Assembly (NCBI GenBank): GCA_963971425.1
Contig: OZ020517.1
Span: forward strand, 1,614,501 to 1,678,500
Origin: Bryoerythrophyllum caledonicum
Taxonomy: Eukaryota; Streptophyta; Bryopsida; Pottiales; Pottiaceae
Length of the DNA stretch: 64,000 nt
Reading direction: 5' to 3'
Shown: positions 55,962 to 64,000 of the stretch, piece by piece
How positions within the stretch are numbered: the first letter of the stretch is position 1
Layout of the letters: each line of letters starts with the position of its first letter
Made by a program: the position numbers and the translations under genes
The notes under the pieces: model-generated
What the model was told of the DNA's origin: nothing
What the model saw: only the letters and a program-made list of their open reading frames with translations
The model's database searches: none

Positions 55962-58570
55962 CTAAAGGCTTTGTGAGGAAGTCGGCTTGTTGGATGGCTG
56001 GGAGTAGGTAGGTGTGAAGAGAATATGTATATCACCGCTTTGAATTGTTTCACAAATGAAATGATGTTGAATCCTGCTATGTTTTGTTTGAGCATGCATA
56101 ACGGGATTTTGGACAAGTTTTAGACATGATTGATTGTCACTGAGAAGATTCGTTGGTCTGTCCATGTTGATTCCAAGTTCTGCCAACACTCTACTTCTTT
56201 TGAGAAGTACATCTTTTGAGGCTTCTGCCAATACTCTACTTTGGTTGTAGAAAGAGATACAATTGGTTGTAATTTGCTTGACCAGAAAATACATGAATCG
56301 CCTAACTTGTGGATGATGCGTGACGTGGACCTACAAGTGTCCAAGTCTCTCTCCTAGTTCGCTTTGGCGTAGGCATGGTACTCTTCGTTGTTATTTGATG
56401 ACATAAATAATCCGTGATTGATGGTCATGTTAAGGTAACGCAATATTCGTTTGGCGGCATTAAGATGTGCAATCTCCGGAGAATTCGTATACCGTGCGAC
56501 GCAACGGACCGCGTACGAGATATCAAGACAAGTATTGGGAAGATAAAGTAAACTGCCGACCACTGACTTGTAGAGTTTCGGGTCTACACTGTTGCTCCCC
56601 ATGTGTTTTTGTTGTTGGACGTTCAAATCTATAGGAAGCTAGCTCATGTTGCAATTCTCCATGCCAAAACATTGAAGTAGCCTTTTTATATATGTTGATT
56701 GAGTGATGCCTTAGGTTGTGCAATACGTTCCTTGTCGTCGCCATGAATCAATAAATCGTCCACATATAAGAGAATAAAGACTCATTTGCCATCCATTGTT
56801 GCAAAATAGAGATTGGGATCATACTTATTTCTAGTGTAGCCTTGTGTAGTCAACTAAGCATCAATTTGAGAATACTAAGCTTTTGGAGTTTGTTTTAGTC
56901 TCAATAATGCACGTTAGATGTGGCAAACAAGCATGGGGTTGCCTCATTTGGGAAAGCCTTGCAAAATCTCCATTGATACGTCTTCATTGATTTTTCCATT
57001 GAAGAATGCAGTGATGACGTCTATATAATGTAGATCCCAATTGTTCTTTGCTGCTAATGTAAGAATAATGCGAATAGTGGACCAACGGACTATTGGGGCA
57101 AAAGTGTCATGACAATCCACACCTTTGCGTTGCTGAAAACCTCGTACGTCGATTTTGGCTTTGAGCTTCGTGGTGTCATTATTCTGCCTATTTTTAAAAT
57201 TCGATTCTACGGAAATAGGCTTGCGGTCTGGCGGACAATTAATAACATCCCAAGTTTTTTTCCGAGAATAGATTGTACTTCACTGCCAATCGTGTTTCTC
57301 CATTGCGTGTGAGTAATCACTTGTTGATAGTTTATAGGTTCTTCTGTCAGTTCTATGTTTAAAGTCTAGACGTCATGCAGTCATTGTGAAGGTTGTCGAT
57401 CGGGAGAGGGATAGCGCCGAGTCTGTGGATGAGGTAGCAGTTGCGGTTCAGGTCGTGGAGCTACTATCTGATGCGTGGAGGATGAGATTTGTTGGTGGGA
57501 TGAACGCCGATCTTCATCCGCCAGCTGACAGTTGTCGACTTGTGGCTGCAATGAGTCTGGTTGCGTTGTAGCTTACTCTTCAGTGGGCCCCGCAATAGCG
57601 CGTGATATTTGCCTCTTAACTGATTATGGAATTGGGTCCAACACATGGATCCCCTGTGCAAGCGTTGATCTTGTTATCATGGGACTGTCGTGGGGTGGCG
57701 GAGTTGCCAAGCTAGGGTATAAAAAGGCTGGACTCTAGGGCTGTAAGAAGGGTGTCTTCTAATTTAAAACGTGACCGTTGTTGTTTGACTGAGTTGTGCA
57801 TGATAAAGGTATCGCGGTACTAAAGTTGGGTGCTAAATTCATGGTTGGTGTCTGCAAGTGTTGATAGCCTACGTGGTCGTTATCAAAGATCACGTCTCTG
57901 CTAATGACTATTTTGTGCTAAATACGGTCGTATAATCTATAGGCTTTGGATTGTCTGTCGTATCCGACAAACATATATTTTTATATTTGCGTGTCAAGTT
58001 TTTGTCTATCTTCTTGCGGAATGTGAACATAGACCATGCGACCAAAAAATTTGAGATGGTTCAAGTTGATTTGTTTACCTGTATAACTTGCTTCCGATGG
58101 TACGCCAAATTATGATCGTGTGGGACTTAGGTTGATGAAAAAGGTTGCCATGGAGATCGCTTTTGCCTAGAAGAAGGTTGGTAGGTTGCATCAACAGCAA
58201 TACTTTGGGCTCTTGCAAGAATTATACAATTTTGTCTCTTTGCAACACCATTCTGTTGTTGTCTGCAAGGTTGAGTAAGTTCTCAATGAATACCATGGCA
58301 TAAGCAAAAATCATTGAAGCTGAATGATAAGTATTTGCCACCTTGGTCGGATCTTATATGTTTCACTTGGTTCCATGTTTCAGCTTCAAGCTTGGCTTTG
58401 AAATTGCAAAAATGATAGAAAGTTTCGCTCTTGTGCGTTGTCTTGATGGAAATTCTTCCATCATGTACATACAAGTATTAGTCTTTATATGTATGGATTT
58501 TAATAAGTAAGGAGTTGGGGTAAAAGGGGTTGGTCGTGGTAAGAACCACGGTTTGAGGATTTGGGCAAGT
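55962..58570 (-). pseudogene. Ty1/copia pol remnant: integrase core, reverse transcriptase, RNase H
   Basis: Read from right to left on the minus strand the copia order is kept. Integrase core: KTTHKSETFYHFCNFKAKLE and IRSDQGGKYLSF (58470-58300), then QQNGVAKRQNCIILARAQSI (about 58240-58180). Post-integrase FFGRMVYVHI (about 58040). RT: GVDCHDTFAPIVRWSTIRII and LHYIDVITAFFNG (about 57120-56980), YVDDLLIHGDD (about 56765-56735), YKSVVGSLLYLPNTCLDISY (56570-56500). RNase H end: LLSDNQSCLKLVQNPV and HSRIQHHF (56140-56040). Stops and frameshifts break every block. No LTR, gag or protease is identifiable, so this is an old fragment. The order integrase-RT-RNase H is diagnostic of Ty1/copia. Confidence 0.85.
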
Positions 58571-60190
58571 GTTAGCATTTAGGTGCTGCACCGCTCTTGT
58601 CACTGCTCAGGGGGGTAGGTAGCGGGTTGATTGGTTTTTTTTCCTGCCTCACTAGCGAGCCAAGCCGTGGGCCGCCGAACCGCTCGACGGGCTCGATCGG
58701 GTTCGAACCCGGACCGGCGGCAGCCACTGACCACGACATTTCCAGCCAACCAAGTCCACGACTTGGCGATCAGGTTGTGCGAATCAACACCTCTATACGT
58801 CCGTACCATCAGCTATCTTACGATAAGTTTTATTTTTTTATTTTTTTATTTAGTTTTTTATTTTTTTAATTTTACTTATCTTGTTGGTTGGAAGGTCTAA
58901 GTTTTTAGTCTTCCAATAAATAAATGACTAGGGGATTTTATGTGGTTGAAAGTGGAAAGGATAAGAAAGTAATGAAATACCTTGTGGGGTGCTTTGGGTA
59001 GGGTGATATGGGCTGGAGTGCCCACGTCCACTTAGGAGGGAAAAGTGGGAAAAGAGATTCCTTAGTGGGTGAGTGTGTGTGTGTGCGGGTGAGAGAGCAA
59101 GGGTTTGGAGCAGAACTTTGACTGTGTGTAACTCGTTGAGCTTGAATGATATGGAATTGAAAATTTGTGATCTTGTTCCTTGTTTCAAGAGCTTTTCATA
59201 CTCGTTTTAAATTTTGAATTCGGAGTTGTAGAGAAAAAGTTATTGAGGTTTTAATTCTGTGAAAACCCGAGGCCATCCATTGAGGGGCAGAGGTTTCGAG
59301 GAGCCACAACTTTTTCTGTAGTTCTCCATTTGACTTGAGATTTTGAGGGACTGTGCATCTCTATCTTAGCTTTCTAGAAAGATATTGCAATTGAGATTTG
59401 AAGTGGTGAGCAAGAAGTTATAGAGATCTGAATGAATAGGGGTATGCAGAACTTTGATTGTCCATAACTTTCGGACAGTAGTTTAGATTGACTTGAAATT
59501 TGGAGGAGTGTTAGTTGTATGAATTAGCTTTCCAGAGAGCTATTACACTTAGTATTTGAAGTTTTGAGTCATCTGTGTCACTTGTTTGAAGGTTACAGCC
59601 TTGGTGAAACTTTTCCATTGTGTTTTTGAACACTTCTTTTGAGTTTCTTAGTGTTTTTGAACACTTGGAGACTTTGGAGTTGAAGGATGGAGGAATTGAA
59701 GACTTGAGGCTTGACTTGAAGAGAAGAGAAGATGGAGACAAGTGTGTTGTGGCTTGTGGTCCGATTTCTTTTTTTGTGATTCCAAGCCAGCTTTGGAGGC
59801 TAGTTGTATTTCAATTCTGTTCTTGTAAACTCTGTTGCGGCGAAGTGGGGTTAATTGCCCACACGGTCGTGTTTATGTCGTTCCCACCGGTGAGGCACGT
59901 TTGCTGGTCACCGTGGGTTTGAATTTTAGGAGCCAATCTTTCGGACGGTTTCAGCTTGTGGTCTGGCCGTCCCGTTTTACCCGTCCGAGGCCGTGGTTTC
60001 TTATCACCCACCTTTACCCTTAACCCTTTAGAGCCACCACAGGATAGGCCAACGGGGAGGAGTTTGAAGACTGAAGACTGAAGACTGAAGACTAGAGACT
60101 GAAGACCTAAAGATTTGAAGATACGATTGGATTCCCGAGCAAACAATCTCCAGTCCCAGCCAGATTCCCTGTAAATTCTCAAGGCGCTCC
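58571..60190. mobile_element. sequence interrupting the copia remnant
   Basis: This non-copia DNA lies between two halves of copia pol. It carries a B-box palindrome GGGTTCGAACCCGG (about 58699-58712), a TTTTTTATTT tract, and from 59100 to 59620 a segment of about 140 bp repeated two to three times (GACTTGAAATTTGGAGGAGT, AGCTTTCCAGAGAGCTATTA), which looks like an LTR-retrotransposon leader. A 7-bp TGAAGAC repeat occurs at 60064-60106. The exact insertion points and class are not resolved. Confidence 0.45.
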
Positions 60191-60680
60191 CCTCTCTACA
60201 CGACAGCGTCATGAATAAAGTCCAGCTCTTGTAAGAGAAGCAGTCAGTAAAAACCAATATAAAGCGTGAGCCTCTCAGTGACAGTTTCTGCATTGGCCCA
60301 ATGACGTCAATGTGAATTCGTTCTTCTGCTACTTGAGCACATCTTTCAGACTTACGGAGAAAGCGTTCTTTGTGATGCTTGCCTCCAAGGTAGCATGCAC
60401 AAAGGCCACTATCCATATTGATAAGGGGGGAACCTGAAATATGTGAAGACTTTGAAAGAAATATTAGCGTGGAAAAGCTTATGTGGCCCATTCAACAATG
60501 CCACAAGTCTACGAGGTCACTACTTTCCACAGACAATGCTTGTGGGGAAGTCTTGTGAAGATAGTAGAGACCATTGCTTAGATCTCTGCTCCCTGTTGCA
60601 ACAAGCTGATTGTGCTTGTAGATCCAACAACTTTTTTTTGAGAACATCACAGTATGTCCTAAGTCTATCATAGATCCCAC
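60190..60680 (-). pseudogene. Ty1/copia GAG-pre-integrase and integrase N-terminal fragment
   Basis: Minus-strand blocks: NQLVATGSRDLSNGLYYL and SSDLVDLWHC (60620-60493), then a TGA stop, then MGHISFS (60491 on). Next are CACYLGGKHHKERFLRKSER (about 60400-60340), IHIDVIGPMQKLSLRGSRFI and LVFTDCFSYKSW (about 60320-60220). This is the GAG-pre-integrase and start of the integrase core that should precede the 58470 fragment. It is either the other half of that element or a second copy. Confidence 0.75.
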
Positions 60681-61960
60681 TAGTGCAAGGTTCTTTTTTT
60701 AAAATGGCACATAACAAACATTTTCTAAACACCATATTCATTATATTGGGAATTTTTGAGGACTTTGAAAAGTTTTGGGCCTTTGATATTTTGGTTCGAT
60801 AGTCAATTGTAAGGGCAAACCATGGAGATAATGTATCCAAAATGCTACAATTATAGCAAGGAAGGACTTAAATAGCCAGAAAAAGACATTTTGGAAATGG
60901 GAATAAAAGAGTATTCTATAATTCCGAGCTTTTTTAATAATGTCACAAACGTAAATCACACATAATATCACTTCCACACTTATATGGGAACACAAACATA
61001 CTGTAAAAAATAAAATTGTCTACGGTGTTCCTTCATATGCCTCTATATGCATCTTCAAGACTGCCTTTTGACGTTGACAAGTCCACGTTGAATCATTTTG
61101 TTGCACCATTGGGCTCTAAAGAAGACGATGCAGCCCTCACCAACGCACCTCATCGACATTCAACTGAGCAAGCGAGTGGCGCCGAGAAGAACCTAATGAA
61201 CGTTTTTTGATTGCACCATGTTTCATGCGGCTACGAAGTGGTATGGCTGAGGCCCCTTGTACAAACGAATCCAAACATAGGTCAAACCATTTACATTTTA
61301 AGTCGGCTAGAGCTCAAGTGTAAGAAGTCAACGTAGCCTTGATCCAGGCTAAACTAAAGAAAGCAATAATAGGGATAAGATCATATGCGGATGGACACAA
61401 AAGTCGTACCGGTAGAACACGACGGAAGGACTCTCCCTCATATTATCATACAAGATTTGTTTTGTATGGTTACAAACCTCCCAATTTGAATGCGGAGACC
61501 TCATAGCAGAATGTGGCCAACTTGGTGAAAGAGAGTTCTCTCTTTTAGATATTGGCTCTCCAACAATAGGACTATCAACCACTCTCTCGTCTACGGCCAT
61601 CGTTGAATAGTCCATGGTTGAGTGAGCCGTTGCAGCGGATTGCAATAAAACCACCTTACTTCAAAGAGAGCAATCTTGTGGAATCCAACAGCGGAATCCA
61701 ACAGCGGAATCCAACAGCGCTTGACATACATAACCCCGGAAAATTCAACAAGCATTAGATCCTCAACAACATTACCTCCTGCTAGCACAAGAGAGTACAA
61801 AACACTCTATGCAAACATTCATTCGGAAAAGAAAAGCTTTAAACCAATCACAAATGCTAGATATATCCTTCCATGCATTAAAACTTAGCAATCCACCAAA
61901 TGGAAAAAGCATTTACAAATAGTATGTTCTTGGAAAATTTACAATAAATTGTTCAACAAC
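60681..61960. other. intergenic, no gene recognised
   Basis: ORFs of 64-101 codons on both strands lack known motifs. GCGGAATCCAACA is tandemly repeated three times near 61690-61720. Confidence 0.45.
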
Positions 61961-62575
61961 TTAAATCGCTGGCTTAAGACGGACAACACCCTTAAATTTA
62001 TCCATCACTGACATGCATTCCATGTACCTAGGAATTGTGTGTGGGTTTTCATAGTATATCTTCCTATCTAAGGAACAAAAAAATCTAGTTTTCAGAAGCG
62101 AACCTTGGGAACTATGAATATCCAAGAGGAGCAGAAGTAACTCATCTAACAGATACAAATTAGCCACGTCATTGCTTGGGTAATCCCACGTATTGAGCAA
62201 CACGACGTTCTCGGGCCGATTTAGCATATGCTTAATTGGGTTGTCGTCAATTACTAGAGTATTTTCTGGAGTGTATTGACCGAGAAATCGATTAAACAGA
62301 TGCTTTGACAAGGTCTTCAAGAGAATCTCCTTATCTTGCTTTGGAGACTCACTCATGTAGGTTGTTCTTCCAATGTGGTTACTAGTGGCAATTTTATCAC
62401 ACTCATCTTGGCCTGAGACCCTAGCCGGTTTGGTGCCAGAGTGCTGAAAAACATAATCAACAATTTTCTTTGTGCTCAAAGTCTTCATCAAACTCCAGAC
62501 CATGATGGTGGAAAACTGAGACAACTTAGTGAGGAATTTGGTACATCCCGGCCATACCCTCACAAGTTTTGGAGG
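61961..62575 (-). CDS. FCP1/NIF-type HAD phosphatase, partial (last exon or fragment)
   Basis: A 200-codon open stretch without an ATG ends at TAA (61961-61963). Matches to the FCP1/NIF HAD fold: VRVWPGCTKFLTKLSQF near the start, STIMVWSLMKTLSTKKIVDY (motif II region), and TLVIDDNPIKHMLNRPENVV with LLNTWDYP (motifs III/IV, DD pair). The N-terminal DxDxT nucleophile motif is absent. The frame is closed upstream by TAG, which could be the end of an intron (TAG then ACCCTTATT), so the piece may be the 3' exon of a gene whose first exon lies further right or beyond the window. The next kilobase is AT-rich and repeat-like. HAD-FCP1 proteins dephosphorylate Ser/Thr of targets such as the polymerase II tail. 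Whether this copy is alive is unknown. Confidence 0.55.
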   Translation of the reverse strand, partial: PPKLVRVWPGCTKFLTKLSQFSTIMVWSLMKTLSTKKIVDYVFQHSGTKPARVSGQDECDKIATSNHIGRTTYMSESPKQDKEILLKTLSKHLFNRFLGQYTPENTLVIDDNPIKHMLNRPENVVLLNTWDYPSNDVANLYLLDELLLLLLDIHSSQGSLLKTRFFCSLDRKIYYENPHTIPRYMECMSVMDKFKGVVRLKPAI

Positions 62576-64000
62576 AATAAGGGTCTATCGGTCGGTTTTG
62601 CAAATTCATGACGTCAAAGTTTATGAAATTTTTTGAGCATGTGATTTTATGGCTCTACATCAAGATCTTATGGTTCCAAATTTAAAAATAATTTATTTTT
62701 CAGTATTCATACTAGTCTAATGGGCAACAAATAATTTATAGACAATGAACAATCTATAAACAATGACTTCAAAATTTGAAATTTATTAACAATGTATCGA
62801 AAAATAAATAAATACAGTAAATAAAAAGTAGGTTTCATTGTCGCAAGGAGGCAATCCGAACATTTGTCGGATGTTTCTCATGTACTGGGATTTTGCTTTT
62901 TGTTGTCCCTCTTGCCGAGGTCACGCTCAAGCTCAATAAGCCGCCTCCCCCTCACATCAACATCATCATCTTAAGGTAAAGAATGCAATTCCTAATGTCT
63001 AGATTCTCGGTAGGTTGCTTGATCAGTCATTTTGGATGTCAGACGGTTGATCGTTGCTCTAAAAATGTTCCAAATGGGCTTTTTTAGAACTTGGCATGAT
63101 TCTTGTATTGTCAATTTTCATCAATGCTTTTCAAGATTTCAACTTTAGATGGACACTCCTAAATGCCTTGTGGACATATAGTTGTTTGCTTTATCCAATA
63201 ATGGATGAAAAATTATTCTACTCCAGTGTGTTTTGTAGGAGTGTGGAAAATTTAGGCAGCTTGCCAAATTACTCAAAAAAGTTCCAAGTTTTTGTTATAG
63301 AACCAAGCTACAACACTTCCTAGAAGATTTCACATTCAAATACTTCCAATAGTGCAAAGATTTCACACCAAGACAAGTTGTATCTTCCAAGTAGCATGCC
63401 AAAAAACTATCATTCTTTTAAATAAAAAGGCAAAATATTTTAGAATTTTGCACTTTTATTCCTTGTTCTTTCCCTACCTCAAGAAATTTGTAATAATCTC
63501 TAGCTTCACCATCTGGAAAAAGATTTTATGTACAATTGAGACCACAAAAAATTAAATGGATTTTTTATTGTGATTTTGGACCACTTCTTGTTGCAAGATA
63601 GTTTTGGATATAGTAAAAACCTTGAATGTGCCCAAATGCTATTGAACTAGTACCTTATATCATATAGATTGTGATGGCAAAGAGTGACAACTTTGCATAG
63701 TGTAAGTTTCATTTAATCATAAAAGCTTAGAATTCTAACACTATAATATCAAGGTGCAAAAAACCATTGTGATAATACTATAATCTTCCGACCTATGCGA
63801 TCAAAAACTATATTTAAGATTTTCCATGTTTCTCCAATGGTAGATATCAAGATCTTACAGTTGGAAGTCATGTGAGATAATTATTTGTGAATGTGTTATA
63901 TTGCCACCATGAACAATTGTTGCGGAAAGTGTTTAGGAAAATCTGAACATGATGTACATTTCCTTCAGAAGCATATTTATATTGTTCATAAAGTTGATTT
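62576..64000. other. AT-rich right flank with decayed element fragments
   Basis: Around 62605-62700 (GTCAAAGTTTATGAAATTTT, AAGATCTTATGGTTCCAAAT) blocks of the TTTAACCCCTAAAGG element family recur. About 62880-62970 could encode a Glu/Arg-rich stretch on the minus strand without known family. No complete gene is seen. Confidence 0.4.

Overview
This is a gene-poor, repeat-rich nuclear segment of a land plant. The intron-containing chloroplast-type alpha/beta hydrolase, SpoU methyltransferase, plant methylesterase, CH+LysM protein and F-box debris, together with Helitrons, Ty1/copia remnants and many MITEs, all point to an embryophyte. Introns are compact (about 60-450 bp) and gene spacing is wide. 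I lean towards a non-seed plant such as a liverwort or moss. That is an impression from gene style, not a proof.

Five genes look intact. (1) 11116-13620 (+) encodes an 834-residue Cys/Pro-rich protein with repeated CxxCxCHK-type motifs. I do not recognise its family. (2) 15209-16991 (-) is a five-exon methylesterase / hydroxynitrile-lyase-like alpha/beta hydrolase of 291 aa, with an N-terminal signal peptide and a complete Ser-Asp-His triad. (3) 31313-33732 (-) is a seven-exon SpoU/TrmH RNA 2'-O-methyltransferase of 419 aa. (4) 40532-41929 (-) is a single-exon protein of 465 aa with an N-terminal calponin-homology-like domain, one membrane segment and a C-terminal LysM. (5) 45228-47270 (+) is a seven-exon plastid-targeted alpha/beta hydrolase of 398 aa. 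For the three spliced genes I assembled exons from GT/AG sites and phase, and every junction keeps the frame.

Broken or partial genes: a decayed F-box gene (53027-54906) split by about 1.1 kb of foreign sequence; a PIF1-type helicase tail inside a Helitron (50698-51552, one in-frame stop); Ty1/copia pol fragments on the minus strand (55962-60680), apparently interrupted by another insertion; and an exon of an FCP1/NIF-type HAD phosphatase (61961-62575) without its N-terminal catalytic motif.

Repeats by region: 0.24-2.16 kb holds three head-to-tail non-autonomous Helitrons with an internal 25/26-bp minisatellite. 3.07-4.05 kb is a TIR element with a TAA target duplication. 5.15-6.08, 18.4, 23.1-23.9, 24.1-25.1 and 26.6-27.6 kb carry one family of 0.8-1 kb TIR elements. 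About 352-bp Stowaway-like MITEs lie at 7.8, 34.1, 36.4, 44.6 and (degenerate) 47.9 kb, two of them just upstream of genes 3 and 5. 48.5-49.0 kb is a 21-bp minisatellite. 49.98-50.20 kb is a near-perfect 84-bp foldback. 50.40-51.70 kb is a helicase-bearing Helitron.

The genes show no common pathway and no operon-like arrangement. Two are predicted plastid proteins (one only weakly), one is predicted secreted, and one is predicted membrane-anchored. I did not find a convincing new multi-gene system. The most unusual items are the Cys/Pro-rich protein, the CH-TM-LysM architecture, the tandem Helitron array and the long foldback.
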